Source of the DNA: Labrenzia sp. OB1
GTDB taxonomy: Bacteria > Pseudomonadota > Alphaproteobacteria > Rhizobiales > Stappiaceae
Reading direction: 5' to 3'
Assembly: GCF_001624695.1 (NCBI RefSeq)
Contig: NZ_JSEP01000021.1
Coordinates: 1 to 64,000, forward strand
Length of the DNA stretch: 64,000 nucleotides
Shown: in pieces, positions 53,315 through 62,289 of the stretch
Layout of the letters: the number at the start of each line of letters is the position of its first letter
Numbering within the stretch: position 1 is the first letter of the stretch
Translations under genes and position numbers: made by a program
The notes under the pieces: model-generated
What the model was told of the DNA's origin: nothing
What the model saw: the letters and a program-made list of their open reading frames with translations, nothing else
The model's database searches: none

Positions 53315-54997
53315 TCAGGCGGCTCCAGCCTCGGCGTCCGCACGTTTTTTGGCCTCTTCCTCAACCAGTTCCTTCTTCGACAATTTACCGACCATGGTCT
53401 TCGGCAACTCGTCGCGGAACTCGAATTCCCGTGGCATTTCAATGGTCGACAGATGATCCTTCAGAAAGGTCTTCATGTCCACAGCCGTAGCGGAACACCC
53501 TTCCTTAAGCTTGATGAATGCCTTTGGCGACTGGCCACGATATGCGTCCGGAATGGCGATGACGATTACCTCGTCGACGGCCTCATGCAGATAGATCGCT
53601 TCTTCTATGACACGAGGATAGACGTTGTAGCCCGAACACAGGATCAGATCCTTGATCCGGTCGACCAGATAAATAAACCCCTCGTCGTCCTGGTATCCGA
53701 CATCGCCGGTATGCAGATAGCCGTCTGCGGTGATGCTGTCCGCGGTCGCGTCCTCGCGTTTCCAGTAGCCCTTCATGACCTGCGGTCCGTGGAGCAGCAA
53801 CTCACCCTTCTCGCCCTTGCCGACTTCGGTCTTGCGGTCCTCTATGCTGACAAAGCGTGCCCTGGTTCCCGGAACCAGCCGGCCGATGGAACCCGCGCGG
53901 CTGTTTCGATCGAGCGGATTGACCGCGGCCACAGGGGATGTTTCCGTCAGGCCGTAGCCTTCCGCGAGGATGCAGCCGGTGAGTTTTTCAAAACTCTCCT
54001 TCACCTCCACGGGAAGCGGTGCGCCGCCCGAAAGGCACAGGTTGATGCTGGAAAGATCGTAGTTCGCGGTCATATGCGAGTTGTTGATCGCGGTGTAGAT
54101 GGTCGGCACACCGGGAAACAGCGTCACCTTCTTGCGCTTGATCGCTTCCAGCAGCGCCTTCAACTCGAAGCGCGGCTGCAGCACCATTTCCGCGCCGAGG
54201 ATGATCGAAAGATTCTGCGCCACCGTCATTGCGAACACGTGAAAGAACGGCAGCACACAAAGCATCCGCTCATTGCCAGGCTGAGCCCTTTCAAACACGC
54301 AACTCATCTGCTCGATATTTGCAGACAGGTTCGCGTGGCTCAGCATCGCTCCCTTGGGAACGCCCGTAGTGCCGCCGGTATATTGCAGCACCGCGATGGA
54401 TTCGGCCGGGTCGATATCCACCGGGGTCGGATGCGCCCCTTTGGTCTGCAGGTCGGCGAAGCGGATATGCGCGGCATCCTCGGGAATACGCGCCAATTCC
54501 TTTCGCTTTAACAGACCGAACAGCACTTTCTTGACAGTCGGGAGACAGAAGCTCATCGGGCAGACGATGATCTTGTCGAGTACACGCTCCTCCCGGACCC
54601 GCTCGACCTTGTCATAGATGACCTTCAGATCCATCGTCACCATGACGCGCACATCAGCGTCGCGCGCCTGGAAAGCAATTTCACGTTCGACATAAAGCGG
54701 ATTAAAATTGGCGACCGTGCCGCCGATCTTCAAAATCGCAAAATAGAAGATCGTATAAAAGGGCGTATTGGGCAGGCACAGGCCGACATGAACCCCCGGT
54801 CCCACGCCCATGGCCTGCAACCCCGCCGCTGTGCGGTCCACAAGCTCACCAAGTTCGGCATAGGTCCAGCCCTTGCCCATGAAGTCGGCGGCAGGCCGCG
54901 AACCGAATGTCGCAACTGTCTGTTCCAGGTATTCGTGTATCGGACGGGGCCTGAAGGCCGCAGTCCACTCCTCCGCAGTCGTCATTGCGTTCTCCAA
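53315..54997 (-). CDS. fadD: long-chain acyl-CoA ligase (FadD-like)
   Basis: An AMP-forming acyl-CoA synthetase of 560 residues. The ATP motif YTGGTTGVPKGAMLSH is near residue 213, GYGLTETSPV is the A5 motif, GYLHTGDVG the A7 motif, and DRIKDLILCSGYNVYP the hinge. The catalytic lysine is in GKLSKKEL near the end. It activates fatty acids for beta-oxidation or lipid synthesis. The leader has an 8-bp inverted repeat (55045-55069) that could bind a fatty-acid-responsive regulator. The ATG at 54997 is used. Confidence 0.92.
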   Translation of the reverse strand: MENAMTTAEEWTAAFRPRPIHEYLEQTVATFGSRPAADFMGKGWTYAELGELVDRTAAGLQAMGVGPGVHVGLCLPNTPFYTIFYFAILKIGGTVANFNPLYVEREIAFQARDADVRVMVTMDLKVIYDKVERVREERVLDKIIVCPMSFCLPTVKKVLFGLLKRKELARIPEDAAHIRFADLQTKGAHPTPVDIDPAESIAVLQYTGGTTGVPKGAMLSHANLSANIEQMSCVFERAQPGNERMLCVLPFFHVFAMTVAQNLSIILGAEMVLQPRFELKALLEAIKRKKVTLFPGVPTIYTAINNSHMTANYDLSSINLCLSGGAPLPVEVKESFEKLTGCILAEGYGLTETSPVAAVNPLDRNSRAGSIGRLVPGTRARFVSIEDRKTEVGKGEKGELLLHGPQVMKGYWKREDATADSITADGYLHTGDVGYQDDEGFIYLVDRIKDLILCSGYNVYPRVIEEAIYLHEAVDEVIVIAIPDAYRGQSPKAFIKLKEGCSATAVDMKTFLKDHLSTIEMPREFEFRDELPKTMVGKLSKKELVEEEAKKRADAEAGAA

Positions 54998-55044
54998 AAC
55001 GTCTTTGTCGCGTTACCGCGCGGTTCGGTTGCAATCCCGAATTC

Positions 55045-55069
55045 TCCGGAAGTTCAAAGACCTTCCGGA
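55045..55069. promoter_or_regulatory. inverted repeat in fadD leader
   Basis: TCCGGAAG (55045-55052) pairs with CTTCCGGA (55062-55069) across nine bases, 48 bases upstream of the fadD start. A hairpin or an operator; the binding protein is unknown. Confidence 0.4.
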
Positions 55070-55259
55070 AATTCCTTCCTCCTTTACACCCGAGCGCAGG
55101 CAAAGCGTGCCTTTTTGGACCGCAGACCCGCAATTGAACAAGAAACGGATCCATAATCCAAGGTCCCTCTGACATGGCGCAACCTTCCGTTCACGTCAAC
55201 TCGCGACGTAAGGACAGCTCGTCATTTTTTTAAGCGTGCCGATTGTCGTAAAGGGAAAA

Positions 55260-55275
55260 ACTCGAAAGTTCGAGT
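55260..55275. promoter_or_regulatory. 16-bp palindrome upstream of fadD
   Basis: ACTCGAA-ag-TTCGAGT has perfect 7-bp arms in an A/T-rich region, typical of a dimeric repressor site. The regulator is unknown. Confidence 0.4.
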
Positions 55276-55370
55276 GAAAATACATATTCAGAATCATAAA
55301 CTTATCACTTCAAACAAAAATGTTTAACTCCACCGCCATCAACCTGCGGTCGATTGAACGCATGACTGCT

Positions 55371-55485
55371 TAAAGCGTGTCGCGTTTAGGCGACTTCAGC
55401 TATTTTGGAAAACACTCGAGGCGGCGTTTGCGTTGCAAATGCGTTCGGGTGGTTTCCTGAATTCAATTTAACGCGACAGGCGCTA
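55371..55485. repeat. dispersed intergenic repeat, copy D
   Basis: The left end (TAAAGCGTGTCGCGTTTAG, 55371-55389) and the right part (55451-55485, containing TTTCCTGAATTCAATTTAAC) are inverted relative to each other at their tips. The right part matches copy C at 51302-51336 in opposite orientation. The right end includes the stop codon of the ATPase gene. Confidence 0.6.
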
Positions 55486-56640
55486 GCGTTTCGGCCAGTT
55501 CCAACGGGGCCGATCCTGCCCGTCCACAACGGTTTCTCCCAGTTCCTTGCGCAAGTCGTAGCGGACGCAACCGGATTGCGGCGCCAGACAGGAAACCAGT
55601 TCGTCCGCATGGGAGACGACGAGCACCTGGGTTGATTCGGCCGCCTTTGCGATCAGCCGGGCAAGCGGTTCCAGCAGCGCGGGGTGCAGGCTGGTTTCAG
55701 GCTCGTTCAATACGACGAGTGGTGCAGGCCGCGGCGACAGCAGGGCAGCGGTGAGAAGGAGATAGCGCAACGTACCGTCCGAGAGTTCGCTGGAGCGAAG
55801 TGGCCGCAGCAGGCCCTTCTGCCGCATCAGCAACTCGAAATAGCCGTCGTTGACCGTGATTTCGACGGCGGCGCCTGGAAACGCATCGTCGATCGCCTCC
55901 GCAAAAGCGGTCTGATCGCCGATCTCCAGGATCGTCTGAACGGCCGCCGCCAGGTCTCCCCCGTCGGCGCCGAGAACCGGCGTCCGCGTGCCGATTTTCG
56001 GAAATCTGGCGGGCGCCTCCCGGTCAGTCCGCAAGTGATCGTAAAACCGCCAGGCGCGCATGCGCTCGCGCATGACCAGCAGTTCAAGCCCGTCTTTCGG
56101 ATCCGCCGCATGGGTCATCATGCTGTCGAAGCGGGCCATGTTCTGCAGAACCGGCAGTCTCTGGCCCCGGTCGTTCAGCACGCGTACGGAGGGACCGTTG
56201 CGCCCGGCGATCTCGTTCGACCGCGACAACGCCTCGCCTGCCCACAGAGCCTCCACCTTGATTTCAGGATCCATGGAAAACATCGATCGGCCCGCATCGG
56301 CCGGAAGCCCGAGATCTATGGCATAGCCATAGTCCTCGTCAGCAAATCCGAGCTTCAGGCTGACCACGCCCTTGCGCACAGTTCCCTGAACCGGCTGTTC
56401 ACCCTTTTTCATTACCCGCGAGAACGCCTCGGGACCCGCCCAAAGAGTTGAGCTCAACCCGCCTTCCGCCGCAAGCGAGGCGATCGCACGGCCCTGGGCC
56501 ACATCGGCCAACAGGCGGATCGACCTGTAAAGACTGGATTTTCCGCTGCCGTTGGCCCCGGTCACGAGCGTCACGCGGTCCAGCGGCAGCACCAGGTCAC
56601 GCAAAGAGCGGTAGCCGGAGACGGCAAGGGTCAAAATCAA
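55483..56640 (-). CDS. orphan SMC/RecF-like AAA ATPase
   Basis: A 385-residue ABC-type ATPase of the AAA_21/RecF-like group. It opens MILTLAVSGYRSLRDL with Walker A GANGSGKS (28-35). The signature-like region SSELSDGTLRYLLLTAALL is near 285 and Walker B is APLVVLNEPETSLHP. Such proteins act in DNA repair, as overcoming-lysogeny-type nucleases or as toxin ATPases when paired, but no nuclease or toxin domain is fused or adjacent. The gene lies 31 bases after the adenine deaminase gene in the deaminase's 3' direction, so the two may be cotranscribed. Confidence 0.82.
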   Translation of the reverse strand: MILTLAVSGYRSLRDLVLPLDRVTLVTGANGSGKSSLYRSIRLLADVAQGRAIASLAAEGGLSSTLWAGPEAFSRVMKKGEQPVQGTVRKGVVSLKLGFADEDYGYAIDLGLPADAGRSMFSMDPEIKVEALWAGEALSRSNEIAGRNGPSVRVLNDRGQRLPVLQNMARFDSMMTHAADPKDGLELLVMRERMRAWRFYDHLRTDREAPARFPKIGTRTPVLGADGGDLAAAVQTILEIGDQTAFAEAIDDAFPGAAVEITVNDGYFELLMRQKGLLRPLRSSELSDGTLRYLLLTAALLSPRPAPLVVLNEPETSLHPALLEPLARLIAKAAESTQVLVVSHADELVSCLAPQSGCVRYDLRKELGETVVDGQDRPRWNWPKR

Positions 56641-56671
56641 GGCAGATGCCTCCTTCTCCCGGTTTCCCGGC

Positions 56672-58393
56672 TCAGGATCCCTGGTCGATCAGTTCGAACT
56701 TGTTGACATCGAACATGCCGAAATCGGTGATTTTCAGATGCGGAATGACCGGCAGCGGCAAAAAGGCGACCTGCAGAAAAGGCTCCGCAAGAGTGCAGCC
56801 GAGTTCCTTCGCGGCGGCACGCAGCTCTTCCAGATCGGACTTCACCGTCTCAAACGATTCCAGGCTCATCAGACCGGCAAGCTGCAGGGCAAGCTCCGCC
56901 TTGACCCCTTCTTGATCGGCCACCGCGAAACCGCCTTTCATGGCGATCACCCGGTTGACCGCATGCGCCATGGCCTCCTCGTCCGCCCCGACGACGCAGA
57001 TATTATGGCTGTCGTGACCGACGGACGAAGCGATCGCTCCGCGTTTCATGCCAAAACCGTTGACGAAGCCGAGCCCGATGTTGCCGGTTCCCTTGTGCCG
57101 CTCGACCACGGCCACCTTCAGGACATCCTGATCGAGATCCGCCAGTGTCTTTCCCGCCGTCACCGGCAAGGTTCGCTTCAGATGCTCGGTGATGATCCTG
57201 CCCGGAACGACACCGATCACATCCGCTTCGCTGTTGCGGGCGGGAACGTCGAATTTTTCCGCGGTGACGGGCGCGACCTTGACGCTGTCCAGTCCGACTG
57301 GAGCAACGATGGAGCGCTTCGAAAACTCCTCGTCAGTCACCAGAACGCCACCGCAGATCACCTGAGCGACCCGGCAGGCCTCGAAATCGTCAAGAAGCGC
57401 GATGTCGGCGCGCTTGCCGGGCGAAACGGAGCCGCGATCCTTCAGCCCGAACGCATTTGCCGCCGACCAGCTCGCCGCCCGGTAAGCATCGAGCGGCCGG
57501 ATGCCCTTGGCGATCAAGCGGCGGATCATGCTGTCCAGATGGCCTTCCTCGGCAATATCCAGCGGATTTCGGTCGTCCGTGCACAAGGCCACGAAGGCCG
57601 ACACATCCGGCGTCAGGATCGGAGCAAGCGCCTCCAGGTCCTTCGAAACCGAGCCTTCCCGCATCAGGATGGTCATGCCCTTGGCCAGTTTTTCGAGCGC
57701 TTCTTCCGCCGAGGTGGCTTCATGGTCGGTGCTGATGCCGGCGGCAAGATAGCCGTTGAGCCCCAGCCCCGAGAGCAACGGCGCATGGCCGTCGATATGG
57801 CCGTCCTGAAACGCGGCGAGCTTGGCGAGCACCTTCGGATCGCGTGCCAGCACGCCGGGAAAGTTCATGAATTCCGCAAGACCGATAACACTGGGGTGGT
57901 CCCGGAACGGCAGCAGATCCTCGATCTCCAGACAGGCGCCGGCGGTTTCGAAGGCAGTCGCCGGAACGCAGGACGACAGGTTGACCTTGAGGTCCATCAC
58001 CGTCTCGAGCGAGCTGTCGAGGAAATAGCGGATGCCCTCCGAACCGAGCACATTGGCGATCTCGTGCGGATCGCAGATCGCCGTGGTCACGCCGTGCGGC
58101 AGCACACACCGGTCGAATTCGAACGGTGTGACCAGAGAAGACTCGACATGAAGGTGTGTGTCGATGAAGCCTGGAACCGCCGTCAGCCCCTTCCCGTCCA
58201 GAGTGACTTCGCCGGAGTACTGCCCATGCGTGCCGACGATCCGGTCTCCCACGATCGCGATATCGGTTTCAACCGTGCTGCCGTCGATCACACTGAAAAG
58301 ACGGACGTCCTTGATCACCAGATCGGCGTCGATCTCGCCCGAACCGGCGGCAATCGCACGCGCCAGAAACGCTTCATCATGTTTGACCGGCAT
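56672..58393 (-). CDS. ade: adenine deaminase
   Basis: A 573-residue amidohydrolase converting adenine to hypoxanthine. The metal motif is PGFIDTHLHVESS; GVTTAICDPHEIANV, GISTDHEATSAEEA and CTDDRNPLDI are diagnostic of the Ade/AdeC family. The C-terminal domain has GNIGLGFVNGFG and ASSVGHDSHNICVVG. I start at 58393 (MPVKHDEA), which has GGAGAG upstream; a frame to 58651 is unsupported. Divergent from frcR across a 365-base A/T-rich region. Confidence 0.93.
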   Translation of the reverse strand: MPVKHDEAFLARAIAAGSGEIDADLVIKDVRLFSVIDGSTVETDIAIVGDRIVGTHGQYSGEVTLDGKGLTAVPGFIDTHLHVESSLVTPFEFDRCVLPHGVTTAICDPHEIANVLGSEGIRYFLDSSLETVMDLKVNLSSCVPATAFETAGACLEIEDLLPFRDHPSVIGLAEFMNFPGVLARDPKVLAKLAAFQDGHIDGHAPLLSGLGLNGYLAAGISTDHEATSAEEALEKLAKGMTILMREGSVSKDLEALAPILTPDVSAFVALCTDDRNPLDIAEEGHLDSMIRRLIAKGIRPLDAYRAASWSAANAFGLKDRGSVSPGKRADIALLDDFEACRVAQVICGGVLVTDEEFSKRSIVAPVGLDSVKVAPVTAEKFDVPARNSEADVIGVVPGRIITEHLKRTLPVTAGKTLADLDQDVLKVAVVERHKGTGNIGLGFVNGFGMKRGAIASSVGHDSHNICVVGADEEAMAHAVNRVIAMKGGFAVADQEGVKAELALQLAGLMSLESFETVKSDLEELRAAAKELGCTLAEPFLQVAFLPLPVIPHLKITDFGMFDVNKFELIDQGS

Positions 58394-58758
58394 AAATGTT
58401 CTCTCCGATTCCAGTTGTGTCCCCGACAATACGGAACTTGCGCCCGCTATCAACGCTTTCGCTGCAGATCCTTTCCCGGAAACGTCACCTGCACCTCCCC
58501 TGATGCTAATGCTGGAGTGTGCAGGACGATTGCTTGCAACCGGGCGACCAGATACCTTACCAAGCGGTAGAAAAGCCGGTGAAACGAAGGATTTGTTAAC
58601 TATCCAAATCAATATCTTACCGCGCTGCAGCATAAAATCTTCGCAACGCAAAAGCGAATTCGAATTGACAGAAAGGCCATGCAGGCAAATAATTAAATCA
58701 CAATAAATTATTATTGAGCCGTCATCAGAAACGGACTCACGCTGGAGGAGCGAGAAAG
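58394..58758. other. divergent promoter region ade / frcR
   Basis: This 365-base spacer has no gene. It becomes very A/T-rich at 58560-58715. AATAATT (58688-58694) and AATTATT (58706-58712) form an inverted pair and are a candidate operator for FrcR. Confidence 0.45.
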
Positions 58759-60081
58759 GTGGATGGAACCCGCAAAAGCGGTCGCGGTTCGAATTCCGCG
58801 CAGCTGCGGCGCTATAACGAGCGCATTGTCCTTCAGATTCTGCGGCGTGCCGGCGAAGCCTCCAAAGCCGAACTCGCCAGGGCCGTCCAGCTCACCAACG
58901 CCGCCATCGGCGCCATCATCCAGGACCTGATAGAAGAAGGTCTGATCGTCGAGGCGGGCAAACGTCATGACGGCAGCAGAGGGCAGCCGGCGACCATTTT
59001 GCGCCTCGCCGCATCAGGGGCCTTTTCCTTCGGCGTGCGGCTGGACCGCACCAACATGGAAACGGTTCTGATGGATTTCTCCGGACGGATCATCGACCGC
59101 CGCCTGCATGACCTTATCCTCCCAGCTCCCGCGCAGGCTCTGGAAATTCTTCTGGAAGACATCGACAGCCTGATCGGAAATCTGAGCGAGAAGGACAGGC
59201 TCCGCATCACCGGCATCGGACTGGCGCAGCCATTCAATCTCGGTGCCTGGCTGCACGAACTCGGCCTGCCGGAAGCCGACTTCAGGAAATGGGAAGACTT
59301 CGACCTTGTCGGCGCGCTTGAGGAAGCCACAGGCTTTGCCGTCTTCAGGGAAAACGACGGCACCGCCGCCGCCGTGGCCGAACTCTTCTATGGCCTTGGA
59401 CGGCAAAAGGACGATTTCCTCTACCTGTTCCTGGGTCCTGCAATCGGCGGAGGCCTGATACTGAAGGGCGATGTGGTCCGGGGCAAGACAGGCAATGCCG
59501 CCGATGTGGCGATGATACCCGTCCCGCCCAGCAACCTGCCGAGCGCCCCCCCTTCCAGGCACGAATGGGATCTTCTGCTTTCCCGGGCGTCTCTGGTATC
59601 CCTGGCCCGTCATCTGGACCCGGACAATTTTCCGAACATGAGCCGCAAGGATCTGCATGAGGCTTTCGCGCGCAGCGAGGCCAGGTTCGAGGAATGGATG
59701 GAAGACTGCGTCGGCGCGCTTGCGCTGGCCATGCGTTCCGCCTTCTCGCTGCTCGACATGCCGCTGGTGGTCATCGACGGCGATCTCGAGGCGCCTTTCC
59801 GAGAAAGGTTCCGCCAGGCATTGACGGTAGCCGTTGAGGCGAACGCGCCCGAGATGCGCAAGTCACCGGATATCCATGTCGGTAGCTTCGGACATGATGC
59901 AGGTGCCATCGGAGCGGCCAGCCTGCCGCAATTTTTCAACTTCTCTCCGCGCGCCGCAATCCTGACGGGCGGGAAAGACACCGGCCCCGCCGGGGCCGGC
60001 AATACAGAAGATCGTGCCGGTTTTCCGGCACGGGCAGCACGGTTGGGATCACATCTGGCCACACCCGACCGTTCCGACTGA
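58759..60081 (+). CDS. frcR: ROK-family regulator of fructose operon (FrcR-like)
   Basis: A 440-residue ROK repressor from a GTG start with GGAGGA upstream. The N-terminal winged helix (RIVLQILRRAGEASKAELAR, then AVQLTNAAIGAIIQDLIEEG) precedes a ROK domain with ITGIGLAQPF and FRENDGTAAAVAEL. The zinc-binding CxCGxxGC of many ROK proteins is absent. An in-frame TTG at 58714 lacks a ribosome site. It precedes frcB by 24 bases, the arrangement of the Sinorhizobium frc locus, and probably controls it. Confidence 0.85.
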   Translation: MDGTRKSGRGSNSAQLRRYNERIVLQILRRAGEASKAELARAVQLTNAAIGAIIQDLIEEGLIVEAGKRHDGSRGQPATILRLAASGAFSFGVRLDRTNMETVLMDFSGRIIDRRLHDLILPAPAQALEILLEDIDSLIGNLSEKDRLRITGIGLAQPFNLGAWLHELGLPEADFRKWEDFDLVGALEEATGFAVFRENDGTAAAVAELFYGLGRQKDDFLYLFLGPAIGGGLILKGDVVRGKTGNAADVAMIPVPPSNLPSAPPSRHEWDLLLSRASLVSLARHLDPDNFPNMSRKDLHEAFARSEARFEEWMEDCVGALALAMRSAFSLLDMPLVVIDGDLEAPFRERFRQALTVAVEANAPEMRKSPDIHVGSFGHDAGAIGAASLPQFFNFSPRAAILTGGKDTGPAGAGNTEDRAGFPARAARLGSHLATPDRSD

Positions 60082-60105
60082 CAAAGGCCAGGGAGGAAAT
60101 ACACA

Positions 60106-61122
60106 ATGATCCGCAAATTACTCGCGACTGGTTCGGTCATTGCCGTGATGACGGCAGCTCCTGCGGTCGCCGCAGACGTTACCGCCTGCCTGATCACAAA
60201 GACCGATACCAATCCGTTCTTCGTGAAAATGAAAGAAGGTGCGACAGCCAAGGCTAAAGAGCTCGGCATCGAGCTGAAATCCTTTGCAGGCAAGGTCGAC
60301 GGCGATCACGAAACCCAGGTGGCGGCTATCGAAACCTGCATCGCCGATGGCGCCAAGGGCATCCTGCTCACCGCGTCCGACACATCTTCAATCGTCCCGG
60401 CCGTTCAGCAGGCCCGCGACAACGGCATTCTGGTAATCGCACTCGACACCCCGCTGAGCCCGATCGATGCGGCGGACGCAACCTTCGCGACCGATAACTT
60501 CAAGGCCGGTGAACTGATCGGTCAATGGGCCGCCGCCAGCCTTGGCGACAAGGCCGCCGACGCGAAAATCGCCATGCTCGACCTCGGCATCAGCCAGCCG
60601 ACCGTCGGCGTGTTGCGCGACCAGGGCTTCCTCCAGGGCTTCGGTATCGAGCTCGGCGACCCGAACAAATGGGGTGACGAAACCGACCCGCGCATTGTCG
60701 GCAACGATGTGACCCAGGGCAATGAGGAAGGTGGCCGCCGTGCCATGGAGAACCTCCTTGCCAAGGACCAGTCGATCAATGTTGTTTACACCATCAATGA
60801 GCCCGCCGCGGCCGGCGCCTATGAAGCGCTGAAGTCAATCGGGCGTGAAAATGACGTCCTGATCGTTTCGGTCGATGGCGGTTGCCCTGGTGTGCAGAAC
60901 GTCAAGGACGGCGTGATCGGCGCAACCTCGCAGCAGTATCCGCTGCTGATGGCCTCGCTGGGTATCGAAGCGATCAAGACCTGGGCCGACAGTGGCGCGA
61001 AACCTGCTACGACTCCCGGCAAGGACTTCTTCGACACCGGTGTCGCCCTGGTGACCGACAAGCCGGTAGACGGCGTGGAATCCATCGACACCGCCAAGGG
61101 CACGGAGCTGTGCTGGGGCTAA
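60106..61122 (+). CDS. frcB: FrcB-like fructose ABC transporter binding protein
   Basis: A 338-residue periplasmic sugar-binding protein. The signal peptide ends PAVA-ADV; the mature protein begins VTACLITKTDTNPFFVKMKE, with IALDTPLSP and NEPAAAGAYEAL in the ligand cleft, as in the fructose/mannose/ribose high-affinity group. GGGAGGA precedes the ATG. A strong stem-loop follows its stop before the permease gene, a feature of operons where the binding protein is made in excess. Confidence 0.9.
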   Translation: MIRKLLATGSVIAVMTAAPAVAADVTACLITKTDTNPFFVKMKEGATAKAKELGIELKSFAGKVDGDHETQVAAIETCIADGAKGILLTASDTSSIVPAVQQARDNGILVIALDTPLSPIDAADATFATDNFKAGELIGQWAAASLGDKAADAKIAMLDLGISQPTVGVLRDQGFLQGFGIELGDPNKWGDETDPRIVGNDVTQGNEEGGRRAMENLLAKDQSINVVYTINEPAAAGAYEALKSIGRENDVLIVSVDGGCPGVQNVKDGVIGATSQQYPLLMASLGIEAIKTWADSGAKPATTPGKDFFDTGVALVTDKPVDGVESIDTAKGTELCWG

Positions 61123-61148
61123 GCTCAGTTTAAGCGTAAGACAATACC

Positions 61149-61180
61149 GGAAAGGGGCGTGGGCGACTCCGCCCCTTTCC
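61149..61180 (+). promoter_or_regulatory. intercistronic stem-loop frcB-frcC
   Basis: An 11-bp perfect stem (61149-61159 with 61170-61180) with a 10-base loop lies 26 bases after frcB. No T-run follows, so it probably stabilises the frcB message or attenuates transcription only partly. Confidence 0.65.
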
Positions 61181-61206
61181 GACCGGTTTTGGGAGGGTAA
61201 AAAGGC

Positions 61207-62289
61207 ATGGACTCAGACACAAAGACAAAGGGCGGGCCTGCGGATTTCGAAACCGCGGCAGCTTCCGGCCCCAATGTCGTGGCGGCATTCGACGATCACC
61301 AGCATGGAATCGTCTACAAAATTCAGCACACGCTGCACCAGACCCCGTCACTGGTGCCGCTTGTAGTTCTGGTTCTTTCCATAGCGGTGTTCGGTCTTCT
61401 GCTCGGGTCGAAGTTCTTCTCCCCGTTCGCACTCACCCTGATCCTGCAGCAGGTGCAGATCGTCGGTATCGTCGCAGCCGCCCAAAGCATAGTCATCCTG
61501 ACCGCCGGGATCGACCTGTCCGTCGGCGCGATCATGGTGCTGTCATCGGTCGTCATGGGGCAGTTCACGTTCCGCTACGGCCTGCCGGTCGAGGTCTCCA
61601 TCGCCTGCGGCCTTCTCTGCGGCACCCTATGCGGATACATCAACGGTTTTCTGGTCGCCGTCGTCAAACTGCCGCCCTTCATCGTCACGCTCGGCATGTG
61701 GCAGATCGTTCTGGCGGCGAATTTCCTCTATTCGGCCAATGAAACCATCCGCTCGCAGGACATTGCCAGCAGCGCTCCCCTGCTTCAGTTTTTCGGCAAC
61801 AAGGTGAATATCGGTGGCGCTGTTTTCACCTATGGGGTCATCTTCATGGTGCTTCTGGTGCTGGCGCTTGCCTACGCCTTGCGCCAGACCGCCTGGGGAC
61901 GGCATGTCTATGCGGTGGGTGACGATCCGGAAGCCGCCCAGTTGTCGGGCGTGCAGGTCAAGAAGACCCTGATTTCCGTCTACATGCTCTCCGGCCTTAT
62001 CTGCGCCTTCGCCGGCTGGGCGATGATCGGACGTATCGGCTCCGTCTCACCGACCAGCGGCCAGCTCGCCAATATCGAGTCCATCACCGCCGTGGTGATT
62101 GGCGGCATCTCTCTTTTCGGCGGCCGCGGGTCCGTTCTGGGCACCCTGTTCGGTGCGCTGATCGTTGGTGTGTTTACACTCGGTCTGCGCCTGCTCGGCG
62201 CCGACGCGCAATGGACCTACCTGCTCATCGGCTTGCTGATTATCGCAGCGGTCGCGGTCGATCAATGGATCAGAAAGGCATCGGTGTGA
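61207..62289 (+). CDS. frcC: FrcC-like sugar ABC permease
   Basis: A 360-residue BPD-type 2 permease with about ten helices. The family block ILTAGIDLSVGAIMVLSSVV is near residue 98, and GGISLFGGRGSVLGTLFGAL is the conserved cytoplasmic loop that contacts the ATPase. The soluble first 50 residues (with AAFDDHQHGIVYKI) are longer than usual and match the Frc group. GGGAGG precedes the ATG. The stop overlaps the frcA start by one base. Confidence 0.92.
   Translation: MDSDTKTKGGPADFETAAASGPNVVAAFDDHQHGIVYKIQHTLHQTPSLVPLVVLVLSIAVFGLLLGSKFFSPFALTLILQQVQIVGIVAAAQSIVILTAGIDLSVGAIMVLSSVVMGQFTFRYGLPVEVSIACGLLCGTLCGYINGFLVAVVKLPPFIVTLGMWQIVLAANFLYSANETIRSQDIASSAPLLQFFGNKVNIGGAVFTYGVIFMVLLVLALAYALRQTAWGRHVYAVGDDPEAAQLSGVQVKKTLISVYMLSGLICAFAGWAMIGRIGSVSPTSGQLANIESITAVVIGGISLFGGRGSVLGTLFGALIVGVFTLGLRLLGADAQWTYLLIGLLIIAAVAVDQWIRKASV

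Larger units (their letters stand above)
54998..55370. other. fadD leader and A/T-rich spacer
   Basis: This 373-base stretch upstream of fadD has no gene. It contains an inverted repeat at 55045-55069, a 16-bp palindrome at 55260-55275 and an A/T-rich block at 55276-55330 that is the likely promoter zone. Confidence 0.5.

Noticed and set aside
56738..58570. A 610-residue plus-strand open frame
   Set aside because: It is antisense to adenine deaminase and is rich in Arg/His/Gln, with no domain or signal.
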